Part shown: positions 36,285 to 48,577 of the stretch, one piece after another
How positions within the stretch are numbered: the stretch's first letter is position 1
Layout of the letters: each line of letters starts with the position of its first letter
Assembly (NCBI GenBank): GCA_037903475.1
Contig: JBAJFG010000015.1
Coordinates: forward strand, 1,860,001 to 1,924,000
DNA length: 64,000 nucleotides
Direction of reading: 5' to 3'
From: Ancylostoma caninum
Lineage: Eukaryota > Nematoda > Chromadorea > Rhabditida > Ancylostomatidae
The notes under the pieces: model-generated
The model's input: only the letters and a program-made list of their open reading frames with translations
What the model was told of the DNA's origin: nothing
Database searches by the model: none
Translations under genes and position numbers: made by a program

Positions 36285-39200
36285 ATGAAATGGATGTTGC
36301 TCATACTACTGCTGCCTCTTGTAGCCGCCGATAAAGAACGTGAAGTAGATGGTGCAGCGGCACGTATCCATAGGCACTTAGGTGGATCGGAGGATGATCA
36401 TGAGGGAGATCATCAAGCTATTCTTGGTGAGTGAAAAAGCGTTAGCTTATTTTTAAATTTTCTAGGCAATATTCGGCTATCCCTGCCCTGTAGAGACTTT
36501 TAAACCCAAACTTGGCCTGGGGAGGTGGGATATTTGACTGGTCATGAAAATCGTAATTAGTCTGCGCCGTAATCTCATTTTTTTAGGGTTACAGCAGGTA
36601 TATTTTGTAGGATAACGGTGACAGTGATGGCCTCACAAAATCTTATGAGACCTCTTATAGGTCTCTTTTGTTAAGCTGAACACGATTTCCATCATTTTTT
36701 TTTCGTTTAATTATCAGTTTCTAGCCAAATTTTGTGTTTTCTTTCAATTTCTCGCAGCTGTGCTGCCGCAACCCTACGATGATGGCGTTAGGCTACGAAA
36801 CGAAGATTTTATTTGTGTTCACTTTATCAGATAGCCTCATATGTGAAGTTTAAGAACGTTCGATCATACATGGTGTGTAGCTACCGGTACGGTAAGAAAA
36901 AAACTGGTATGATCCTTATGACTCATCTGTTCCTCGCATAAAATAACCCTGCTAGGCAAAGTTTGAACCAATTTTTTTTTTCTTGGATTTCTTTTCGAAG
37001 CTGAGATGGCCGACCAATGCCACTATTTTTGCTGTTTGCAGCTTTTGAACGAATTTGTATATGAAGTTTCTGCTCCTAAATGCATGGAAGTAGGTTCTTA
37101 CTTCCACGGATCCCATTTTTGAGTTGTTGAAGCGCCCTCAAATTTTAGTTGGTACGGTTACTTGATTTTTTTTTGCAGTGGATCTGCTGGTATGTTCTGT
37201 AGGTAGCGACATTCTTTTGGAACAGGGTTTGAAATACTCTAAAGGCGAAACGCGCCGTACTCTCTGTTAGGGATAGTTTTTGCAAAGTTGGAGCATAGAA
37301 TGAGCTTTACCCAACGTCTGATCAGTGATAGTTAGCTCTTCTGTGCGACTTGAATAGGGATCTTACAGGCTCACGCAAAGCCGCCGAGGAATTTGACGAT
37401 ATGCCTATTGAGGAATCGAAGAGACGTCTGGAAATTCTTGCACGAAAAATGGACATGAATGAGGATGGTTTCATAGGTGAGTGAGAATAAAGCAAGGATT
37501 TTTTTTCGCTATTTCTCTTTCGCTATTCATTACAAAGACTGTTCCCCATGCAAACCGCGTGCGCTCCGACCGTGCATACCAGAGAATGTTATCAATGCAG
37601 TATGTGAAAATGGAGTGGAATGAAATCTGTATACGATTCGGAATGCCGTTATCTGTGCATCATAGTGTATTGATTGCGTTTTTAGATCGTTACAGTATCA
37701 CGTGCGGTCAGACATAATTCCGGTCTCGGCGATGCGCGTTTATTTATCGGTTTTTGACCTAGATGGACTAGTTGAACTCTTTGAGAGGAATCCCTTCAGC
37801 AACAGCAAAAATTGAGGCATCCAACAGTATCGATAGAGCCGTTTTGATCAACGAGCTACTAGAAAACACTTATTAATGGTAATGGGTGTTAGGATGTTGA
37901 GTAGTTTGCAGGATTCAACACAAATTTTGACGGGAGAGCTATGTCAGTTGGTCTGGTGTTGTCTTTGCGTTTGAAGAAAGAGATTTGAGCAGATCAGGAA
38001 TAATTAATGTGAAAATTGCGTATATACTGGTGGTGAATAGTGGAAAAACATTCTATCCAGCCAAGCACCTCCACCGCTGATCAGCCCGTAGGAGGGCATA
38101 GTGTAACAAATCGTTCTGAGAAAATAATGAAATACTTTTGTTCATGGTTAAGCATATTAGAAACAGGCTCATTGATGTTTTAGGGGCTTTCTAACAAGCG
38201 AAGCGAATTTGTAGTATCACCAGTAAGTCCTTAAAATATTTTTTTTCTGGTGGGATTGAAATTGCAACGTAATTCTGTGGATGCGACGGTTATTTTCAAT
38301 ACATTGCTATTGGTTTTTGTAATCGTATAGCTGGCACAACACTTTATTCCCTTTAATAACTTTTTATGGTAGCTACTGATGTGAAGTGCAGAGAGGGAAC
38401 GCTTTCACGAAATCATTGGCCTCCATCACTAATACTGACTCAACATGAGGTGGATATGAGCTCTTCGTGTTGCTAGTGCCCCAAGCTAATTAGCATTATT
38501 GTTGGCTTTACCATGCCAATGACATTGTGAAGAATGGAAACTGGTTCATTCTTTTGTGCAACTTTTTAATAGCAACGTTATTTACCGAGGATAATTCATC
38601 CTACAATTTCAATTTTCCACTGTTTGGTGATCGATAACATCATCCATTTTTCCTGTAGGGTTTTATAACGAGAGAAGTTCGGTTTGCGCTGAGTTTCGCA
38701 GTGATTTCGCCGAACAGGTTTCTATGTCTCTCTCCTTATCTTCCAATTGATTAGCTTCTTTTGTCATTCCCGTTGACGCGACTATTAGCTGATTGTTTCT
38801 ATCATAAGCGTATAATTAGCAGGAGCGATCAATACACATACCTCGCACTGAAGGAGTTTTAGTGTGCTTGAAGATGAGATTGTGTTACTGGGACTTTGTG
38901 TGAGTGTATGCACGATGTTATTGAAGGTGTATAGCTTGTTACCATTCTCGTTGAGGATCTCTTCGTTTTCGTGAACACTGAAGAAAGCGAGTCTTGGTTC
39001 CCAGGGAGGACGAGTCACCGGTTGGCTACGGTTCCTGTCACAGTATTGATTCAAAGTATTACGGCGCTCCACAAACGGCTTAAATTTATCAAGTTCCGTG
39101 CCTGGATTCGACGGTGTTCGTAACACACGGGTGTGTATGGTTTATCAACATATTGAATGTACTGATGTTACATGAAGTGATGGGTACACAAGGGAATCTA

Positions 39201-42200
39201 GGAACTTACAGTGTGGACCTTTTGTTATTATCTTTAAGGCCAAACGATATGATTGGTGTCGGTTATATTCGAAGACATGCAAAAGAAAATAATCAAACGG
39301 GGGTGCTATGAGGAAAGGTCGCACCTTGACTAAATTTTCGTCAAATTTTCTGGAGACTAAATTTTCTGGATTGAACTGGGTGTGGTTAAAGAGTCGAATG
39401 GCTGGTATACGGTTGTGGTCTCAATTCAAATCCGATATAGCTGCAGGGTTTTGGTGACAATGAAACCACGAGCGCTAGATCGCCTTGTCCACGAATTGTC
39501 TCATTGTTGACAGAGGACTAGGCAAACATTTGAAACGTTGTAACAGCGAGGGTATTGTCTTTGGGATAGACGTGCAGCTGTTTTTGTTCCATCCGTTACG
39601 TTTTTCTTTATGATAATAAGATTGGTTGATTCCAAGTTATTTTCTGACTTTATGAAATTTGCACTTTTCCCTGGATAACCTTTGGCTTTTCTTGGGGTTT
39701 TCAGGGATTCAACCTCTCGCCATGATGTTTGGCTTCACTTACCTCAGATTTATTGCTTGCGTATGTTTTGATATTTGATATCGAGCCGAACACTGTCAGT
39801 ATGTTAAACAACAAACGGAGATTCTCGTTATCTGTGCTTGTTTATTTTGCAGCAAAACAGTGGAATAGAGAGTTGACATGATGACGAAGGGAGCTCAGCT
39901 TGCATATCGCCTCTGTCAGAGCACGAGCCGATAAAATATTACTTCAGAAGAGCTGGTTGCTCTTTTGTTGGGTATTTTCACAGGAAGCAGTTCACTACTG
40001 TACCTTTATTTTCGCCTGGTTTGAAAGTTTACCATGGTAGTAACCTAACTAAGGTATTTAAAGGTATTATAAGTTGTAATGTGATATGGTCAAATGGAAT
40101 TTGTATGTTGATTTTTTCCTAGGAATTCATTTTAACGTGGGGCATTCACATGCAGGGATTAAATTAATTTAAGAATACGAAAAACATTTTTCTTTCAAAA
40201 TCTGCAAACAGCTGAATAACTGGGTAAGAAAATGTTCTGGGATAAAACCAGCTGCATCCCTGAGTCAGGCTTTTAATTTGTTGTTGGATAGTTTTCGATC
40301 AACTTTTTCGAATCCTCATCTTGCAAATTCCTCATGCCATTTGGTTGATTTAGTTCTCTCATTCTGATTGCTGGTGTGGATGTGTCTGGATTCAGTGTGC
40401 TTGTTTACTTCGAGGGACCCTGGTCTGTGCTGTTTGAATTCTGGTGTTTCAGTATTTTCTATAGTGTTATTGACTTATTCTCCTGTTTTGATTGAATGGG
40501 AAGTTTGATCAGAGCGAAAACCAAACTGTGAATATGCTTAATTGGGACTCTAATTGGTCGAATTCACATCCTCCCTACCTAAAAACATACTTGTTTGGTT
40601 TCGGACCTACACGAATATTCGGCGAAGGGTCGCTAATCCGTTCCGAATATGCCTATTGATTGATTTTTCCGTGGGCTGTCCCGCTTTGGTGAAAGTACAA
40701 GTTTACACGCCCGTTCGTGTTGGTATTCAGTTCAACAGCATATTTATTCATCTGGTATGTTTGAATGAGGCCACATATAATAACCATTAGGTCCCAATCC
40801 AGCTGGATAAGTTTTCCCCAGAAGGCCTTTGGAACTGTATTTTTCTACTGTAATCGCCTTTTTATTTGTTATAGTGTACATTCTCCTCAATCCCTCCACT
40901 TAAGGTTCCCTTTTCGCCAATTTAACTATCTTTCGCTTATATGGGAGTTTAGATGAGAGCGAGTTGACAAATTGGGTGGAGCGATCGATGGTGTCGTTGG
41001 ACGAAGAGGAGGTCAATGAACGAATGACCGAAATGGATACGGACGGAGATAAATTGGTGAGAAATCGCGATTTGCACGGGATTTCTCGAAACCGACGATA
41101 TCTATCAGCGATCCTGAAGTGCTTTGGAGCTTCAGCTTCGTTACTACCTTGGATATCTTTTCGGCTGTGATCCCTTCAATGTTTCTCTTATATTTTGCGC
41201 ATTTTCATCACTTCAGCGCCGTTTCAGGTCTCATGGGAAGAATATGTTGCGGATTCGTTCCCAGAACAAGATATTAAGAAACTTGATCCCGATGATAAGA
41301 AATTAATGGACGAGGACGCGCGCTATTTCAAAGGTATGTTACCGTTTTTAATAATTCTATCTATATTTTGACGTTCTCTAATTGTGTGTTTTCTCAGCTG
41401 CGGACCTGAATGCTGATGGGAAGCTGAGCAAAGAAGAGCTAAGTGCCTTTCTGAATCCAGAGAACTACAAACACATGCATAAGACATTGGTTGAGGTGAG
41501 TTATTGATTGAATGTGTGATTGGCGACTGGTTATCGGGCAGTATAGACTGATAACAGTCGAACTTTTTGCTCAAAACATTGTGCTGTAATGTGTTGTTTT
41601 ATCCAAAGGGCTGTAGATAGTGCTGTGTTGGAGAGAACGCTGAGAAACAAAGAAAATTGTTCTGGGAAACTTAACAACTATTCAACAGTCGTTCGCAATG
41701 GTTTTATGGCCCTTCAAATGACCATGTTTGCTGGCTGTTTCTCAACTGTGATAGTTAAGGTAACGATGAAGGAGAAGGATCTAAATAACGATGGAGCGAT
41801 CGACCTAAAGGAGTTTCTAGGTGAAATGGCCGACAATTCGCAGAGCGAATGGCATAAGGTCGAATCGGACAGGTTAGTTTCTTATTCCACGTGAACAGTT
41901 GAGGGGCGGAGCCATAAAGAACACCCTGTGTACACTTTCATCTTGCGCGCTGTGCATCAGTCACTAGCGTCTCATTACTGGAGTCGATGTAGTTAGTGAG
42001 TTTTGTTTGCTTTTCAGTATTATACGGTCTGTAAGGTCGCTCAATGCGTTAACTTTATGGCGCTAAGCGCTCGGAACAGCTGCCATAAAACGTGGGTCGT
42101 AATTTTGTGTCGTAACTTGCTGTAGCGGTTTGGTCTAGCAGGTATAAGGAAGTTTGTCCGTTGCAGTAACGTCAGTTCTCGTCAGATTGGGTGAGGATAT

Positions 42201-45200
42201 GTTTTCTGATCGACTGAAGCTACTAATCATTACATAGTTTTCGACTGCCCAAAAGGTCCATGATCATTCTAGTTCATAATAGATTGCTTGATTAGGCAGT
42301 TCTATCCATGCCACTACTGTAAGTTACAGTTAGAGTTAGTGCAAAAGTATATGGTACAGTTATCACGGAATTTCTTTATTCTAGTTGTAATTTTATGGAG
42401 GTTCTGATTATGTGGAGGCGGGGATCTGTGGGAGGTCGCCTTTGAACCGCGTTCTCATAGGTGTTCCGTTCCTGGTTCTACTTAAAGCCCTCGTTTCTTC
42501 AAATGCAAGGTCATTAGTAACCGGAAATTCCTGGAATGCTTGCTTTTTCAGCTGCTTTCGCTGTAATGTGATGAGAGGGCACTTGGTTTGCAATTGGATT
42601 AGCTTGTGTTCTACTTCGAATCGTTTTCCAGCTTCTTTGCGAACCCTTCTAAATTTACAGCTTACGGATCTCTCTTTTCATTAGGCGTATTTGCAATGCT
42701 GCGTGTCCTCTGTGAACGACGACAAGTGTGTCGGCACCCGGTTTTGCCATGCATTGTCCCTCCACTGACTTTTTGCTTTTACATGTTAAGTGTTCCTGTT
42801 CTTCGTACCAAGCGTCGATGTTTTGGTTTTCAGAACTAAGACGGTTCATACCCCTATTTTTTTGCAAGGTTTTAAGTTAAGATCGTTCTGAATCAGTAAG
42901 TTTTGTAAATTGCGAAGTTGGCAGAACTGAGTCATCAACGAGTAATGTTGTTTTAAATGACGTGATGGGCGTGAAGGGATGGATGATACAACGCTATTGT
43001 GTTGAAAGTCTATGGCTGTCACGCAGACGAGCGAGAAGGGGTGTGGAGAGGCGCATGGGGGTGGGACAGTGAACTGTCTGACACTGTTAAAGTAGCAGTT
43101 TTGATCAGTGTAAGATTCCTAAGCTTCTTCAAAATTGTTTGCTGGGAGGTTCTCTTTGATTTACATTTCTAAATTTATTCTCTTGTTCGCTGCTGAAGAA
43201 ATATGGTAAAGAGCGTTTGGATCCAAGGAAATAGGAAATTGGAACACCAATAAAGAAGCCTGCTATCGTATCATGGTGTGCTGGAAATTCCGTTTCCGTC
43301 CTTTGGAATTCGAGGAATTGATCTTTTTTGGCGAATCTTTTGAAAAGAATGGAGTGCTCGGCGCTGATCAATCGTTTTTTTTTGGTGCGCCACGCATTTG
43401 ATTTCCATTCAGGACCTGAATGGTGGTTTTGAATTCATGCACATCCACCAAATTGCGAAGCCATCCGTTTATAAGTAAGTCAGTGCATCACCCTCCAGCC
43501 ACCGGATGCATCGTTGAGATTACCCATGGTGAACTTGTTAGCGTATTCCAATTCACCCTTTTTACCTTTTGCCTTCAACATTTCCGTGTGACGTTGTCTA
43601 CACCCAGCTGGGTGTGTTCATCTATGGATATGAGATTACCCATGCTCCAAACGGTGCATCCAGGTTCAGGGCCTGGCCCTGTATTCATCGTGAGGTTACC
43701 CAGAGTCAACTTTTGGCGTTTATGTCAACAATAGATAAGTTTATGTGGCGCTAGCACTTTAACCCTGGGTAGTCTCAATGATGCCTGTGGCCCCTAGATG
43801 CATCACTGAGGTTAGCCAGGACAAAGGGGTTGACGCCGTGTCACGATGGGTAAACTTTTGTGGTGTCAACACGTTTACCCCAGGCAATCTCAGTTACGCA
43901 TGCGACGCCAGAGCGAATCAGATACCGTGCCCCCCACAGTGGAGGAATGGAAGGTTTGGAGCCAGGTGCAGCATTGAGATTACCCAGGGTAAACTTGTTA
44001 ACACTCCCAAGTTCACACATCAGCCTTCCTAAGTTTACACTTCAACGGAAGTGTCAGTACGTTTACGTAGGTAATCTCAATGATACATCCAGGCTTTGGT
44101 TAGTAGTAAAGCTGTCAATGAAGTAGGTTCTTAGAAAGTTTGCTGGAAATGTAATGCAATATTAACAACTTCCGAAAGAGTGCATCAGTTCATATAACAT
44201 GGAACATGTAAATTGTTGAATGCTTTGTAAAGATTTTTCACTTTTTGTTCACAAATCGCTATGTTTTGCTTAACAACCTTTTTTCTTTTCTTTTTTTTTC
44301 TGAAAAAGCTGATCGTGACCAGATCATGGGCTTATTTGCATCTCCACAGAATGCATGTGATATATGTCAATTCAATTTTTCGGTGCTCTTTATTACAGTG
44401 TTGTTCTTCCATCCGATCTGTGCACCAGTAATCTCCGAAACGGGGCTTCCAGGTTGACCTAACTGCATGTTTTTTCTCCGACATGGGTAATATCTGTCGG
44501 CCGTAAAGCGGAATTGAATAAGTCATCGAAGTTCCTATGAGGCCGTATGTTACATATGAGGGAATGGCGAAAAAGTGGTCGAACCAGCCGAACGTGTTGC
44601 GTTATGAGCGTAGATGCTGGCTGCCCTTAAGTGACTAGTGCTTGAGAACTCCAGCGAATCCTCTTTTTCTCCACAAGTGGATTTGAGCTTCGTATAAAAA
44701 CAGTCGCTGATTGCACTAAAACTATATTTCCTTTTTCTAACATCGTGAAGTGAGAAGCTAAAGTGGAAATGTGAGAGAGGAAGAAAATCCCAAACTGCTC
44801 TTGACCCGTTTGACTTATATTGAGGAGGTGCTCCCTCTAGGCCACAAAAGTTCTTAATAATTATTTAAAAAAGTAAATTGTGGCTGAGTTTTTCTTGCAT
44901 TACTTTGTAACATTCGTATAGCGGGAAAATGAAGGCATCTGACGATGGCTGCGGTTTTTACACAGCTTCGGTGTCATTAAGAGGATTGCATCTGCCCTTG
45001 TCACTATGTAGTTCCGCGTTTTAGAAGCTTCAACAATGAGTTGTAGGTTTGTATAGTGCTTGAATCAACAGCTGGATCTTTTAGCAAAGTTTTTTTTTCG
45101 TGTTAACTTTGATTCCATCTTTATTTTCAATTCTTACTGTCGTGTTCTTGTGAAACCTAGGAAATTTATTGAAGGCAGTTGTGATCTTTACCGGTTTTTG

Positions 45201-46231
45201 TTGCAGTAAATTGTAAGAAGTTCTTCTGCTTCTGTTCACGTTTGTTTCTTTCATTTTGCAAGAAAGTCGCATAATTTTGTATCGGCTATTCATAATAGCA
45301 GCAACTTTTTTTAATTTGCGAAAATTCCAAGAAAAGTAAGACAATCTCACGTGATTCCTGGGAAAGGAACGTCAGGTGATGGCCCCAGTTCCCTGTTCGC
45401 TCTCTCGTGATTTCCCATTTTTATAAATCGACTAGAACGAGTATTCAAGAAATACATACAGCCGTGTTTGATTATGGGGTTAGTCAGGGAACCGCGCATT
45501 AAATTGTGAACTTCTCTACCCTCGTTATCTGCATTCGCCAATGCTCGCATTCATGAACGTTCCCGGGAAGATCGTAGTCTTTTTGCTGCTGGACGGGTTC
45601 TGCGAATTAGAAATCGATATCTATAGTACCAATAGGAACTTTTGCGGAAGGTTCCTACTCACTTGCTGTCGTCTGAGTTAGAGAGAGCACCCCCTCCCCC
45701 CTTCCCCACCGCTGCTCCTTATCCTCTTGTCTCCCGTGGGTTTGTGAACTCGGGCGCTAGCCTGTGGCCCTATTCTTCCCTTGGCTTTCAAGAAGTTGGC
45801 GATGTTCCTATTAATACATATGGTTGTAGTTTCAGCTTTCCCAAGAAAAATCCTACTTGGAGGGATACCTACGCGCCAGAAATAGTTATTGATTCAATTT
45901 CAGGTTCATGAAGGAGTACGATACCGATGGTGATGGTGTGTTGCGTGGCGATGAGGTGCGTCGTTGGTTGATTCCTGATGTGAAGACGGTTGCCAAACAG
46001 GAGGCCTCACATCTTATCAGCGGTGCAGATAAAGATAAGGTGAGTGTTTTTGGTGTTGTGACGCTGTTGTCTGTGGTTGTTGAAAAGACGTTGCTATGCC
46101 AAAATTAACAATTTTTGAAGGACGGAAAACTCACGATCCCAGAGATTTTGGACGCACATCAGCTGTTTGTCGGATCGGAAGCCACGAACTATGGAGAAGA
46201 TCTGCACAAAATCTCGCACACAGAACTATAG
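36285..46231 (+). CDS. calu-1: Calumenin (CREC-family ER Ca2+-binding protein), complete, eight exons
   Basis: Exons: 36285-36426, 37369-37476, 40953-41056, 41228-41333, 41398-41495, 41760-41872, 45904-46039, 46121-46231. They total 918 nt, giving 305 residues, close to the about 315 of vertebrate calumenin. Residues 1-16 (MKWMLLILLLPLVAA) are a signal peptide. Six EF-hand loops are visible at about 76-87 (DMNEDGFIDESE), 112-123 (DTDGDKLVSWEE), 156-167 (DLNADGKLSKEE), 193-204 (DLNNDGAIDLKE), 230-241 (DTDGDGVLRGDE) and 266-277 (DKDKDGKLTIPE). The chain ends in HTEL, a KDEL/HDEL-type retrieval signal, so the product should stay in the ER/secretory lumen. CREC proteins buffer Ca2+ and assist secretory folding; the C. 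elegans orthologue is calu-1, linked to cuticle and muscle function. Introns 2 and 6 are 3.5 and 4.0 kb and carry no recognised gene. Confidence 0.95.
37477..40952. other. 3.5-kb intron of calumenin
   Basis: AT-rich intron between the MDMNEDGFI exon and the DESELTNW exon, which splits EF-hand loop 1. No nested gene or strong fold-back structure was recognised. Confidence 0.6.
41873..45903. other. 4.0-kb intron of calumenin
   Basis: Intron between the ...KVESD exon and the RFMKEYDTDG exon. It contains the fold-back cluster at 43500-44095. Open frames at 42412-42684 and on the minus strand at 45347-45550 have no recognised domain. Confidence 0.6.
43500..44095. repeat. Cluster of tandem/nested fold-back repeats (core TGAGATTACCCAGGGTAAAC)
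   Basis: At least seven arms of one sequence occur in alternating orientation. Forward: 43505-43542 (GTTGAGATTACCCATGGTGA), 43627 onward (ATGAGATTACCCATGC), 43683-43720 (GTGAGGTTACCCAGAGTCAA), 43796-43830 (CTGAGGTTAGCCAGG), 43969-44005 (TTGAGATTACCCAGGGTAAA). Reverse: 43751-43790 (TTTAACCCTGGGTAGTCTCA), 43863-43903 (GTTTACCCCAGGCAATCTCA), 44052-44094 (GTTTACGTAGGTAATCTCAA). Arms carry a GATGCATC-like outer end and a GTTAACAC-like inner end. This is a nested or tandem MITE family inside a calumenin intron. Confidence 0.8.
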
Positions 46232-48577
46232 ATAATCGGTTATCCACGCACTCTTTCATAAATTTCCTTCGATTCCAACCGCCTTCTATTTATGATCATC
46301 CCCTTCATCTATAACTACTACTAGTAGTGTTGTAGTACTCTGCCAAAGCGTCTATACTGCATACGAGAAGCGAAAATCGGATCAATGATCTCTACGTTGT
46401 AGTGTGATGGTGAGCGTTTTTACGCACCGCATTACTGTAACTCAATTATGTATGCTTGTGTAACATCCAATAGCTGCCCGTTCTCGCCTTTCGCGGCAAG
46501 TATCGCAAAATCCGTCGTGGTGTGTATTTAGATAGGATCCATATACAGGGTCAAATTCTAGTGTTATTCTGTTATATACCGAATTTTCATAGTCATACAC
46601 TGTAGTGATGAAAGTGTGTAGTCACGGTCGTGAAGCCATCTGTTATCCTGATCTTATCGAATCTACGGTCTTTTTGCCTTCGAAAATCGTCTCGCCTCTC
46701 TTCTCACTCGATCATCTCCATCGATCTTCCATAGCCATTATTAGGCTTACAATGCCATTGCTTCAAATCATATAGATTTTTTGTGGTTTTTGCTTGTATT
46801 TCGAAAAACATTTTATTTTCTGGTTCCGGTATCTAGTAGATAGTGAGTTTAATGGTTTGTGTGGTGCTTCTATCTATCCATTATTCAATATATTCATATT
46901 CGGTCAGCCAAGGTTCTCGACAACTGCTCTCTGTCTCGGTTTCCATGCCAATGATCATCTCGTCGTTATGCTTTTTTATTTTATTTTTGTTTTTCGTGCT
47001 TTACTATCGTATAGATTATTATTTATGAATAATTCTGGGCTCAAAGATGGTTTTTCTAGAAATAAGATTTTTGGTTCGATTTGTTATTGCATGTTACACA
47101 TCTACTAAGGTATAAGGTCGATTCCTTGTTGTTTAATTACTCTCACAAGTTGTGTGGCCACATTGCAACTTCATGGACAAATATGGGGAAACGGTCAAGA
47201 GGTACCCGGCTAATTAGTGTCACTCACGCAGAAGCTCGGTGGCTGTGCAGAAAAATTCTAATGTAAAACTATACAAGTCCAACCCGTCTAGCAGCGGGAG
47301 GATGGACTGTGCCACTCTTGCTACAGGCGCTATATGGCTGACTGTAAGCTCTCACACAGTTGTTGGGCTCATCTGACGCTAATCAGGTCCGGTACCTCCG
47401 GTACCGGTACCTACAGTGACCCGCAAATATGCATTACAGCAATTCCTACCACTTTTGGAACAGATTGCAGCCAGATTTATGATAAATTGGATAAATAATG
47501 CACGTTTCGGTGATGGATCACTGTGTGGGGTTGACACAAGAACACTGATTACTTGACTTTATGGTCTCTATCAGGACAACTCATCAAAAGACAGGTCTGT
47601 AACGTGACTGGAGCAGATGTACATATTAAACCAGCAGCACACATTGTATTTCCAACAGTCCTCCCTGGCACAGTGAGAAAAACAGATCCTAGTTTACTCG
47701 GGATAGCCAGATTATACGTAGAATGCGTGACGAAGCCTTGGCGATCGTGAGCCTTCCTTGATTCAAGGCACAATGAAGGGTGAGGATTTTAGTTTACTCT
47801 AGTTTACTAAATACTAGCTCCATCGTACTGATCGAGCACAAGTGCTGAGACGTTGATGTTTCTAAATTTGTAGGTCCTTCCTGAGTTGCACCTATGCAGT
47901 CAGGAAGTGCGGCAGTTGGAAATTCTCGGCTGGGATTCCTGAAATGCAAAACCAAGTTCACCAAATATAGTTGAGTACCTTATGCAGGGATTTCCACCGT
48001 TAATTGGTGTTAGTTAGATTTTTTTTGAGTTCAACGTTTATCTTCTTTTCTTCTAACATTCTTCACTGAAATGGTTGAAATTAGAGACGAGGATATGTCA
48101 TTGTTTCCTTTGGTGCATGTCTTCATGCAATAAATAAATGAATTCCAGCAGTCAGTGCCTCTAAGGATCAGCAAGGCACAGCATTCTGGATATTTGCCAT
48201 AGTCCACAAACCATGCCTACCGTCTCGTTTTCTGCCACGCTGCAGGCTGCTCTGCTGGGCCGCACGAGCCTCACCCTCTGGTCTCAGTTTCATGAACGTA
48301 TAACCAGGTAGAACCTGGGTAGCTCAAATTTCGCTTCCTATCATACCACTAGACAGAACGGGCGGCCCTTGGATAGCTCCGGCAAGGCACTTCAGGGGTA
48401 ACCAGGCCACCAGAAAAGCCATAACATTCGCTACAGAGAGAAAACCGGCCCAAAGTATCTCACCACTTCGAGTCTGGACGATGACCAGTAACGCTAACCA
48501 TCTTAATCTCGGGTTAGTTGGTAAATTGGTACACAAAGTTGTTGGTGATCTTTGTTCTAAGCAAACATATATTGCAG
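46232..48577. other. Intergenic; no gene recognised
   Basis: Calumenin 3' UTR and the region upstream of the next plus-strand gene. Its first coding exon(s) should lie here but were not identified. A KpnI-like GGTACCGGTACC palindrome occurs at about 47398-47412. Confidence 0.45.
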
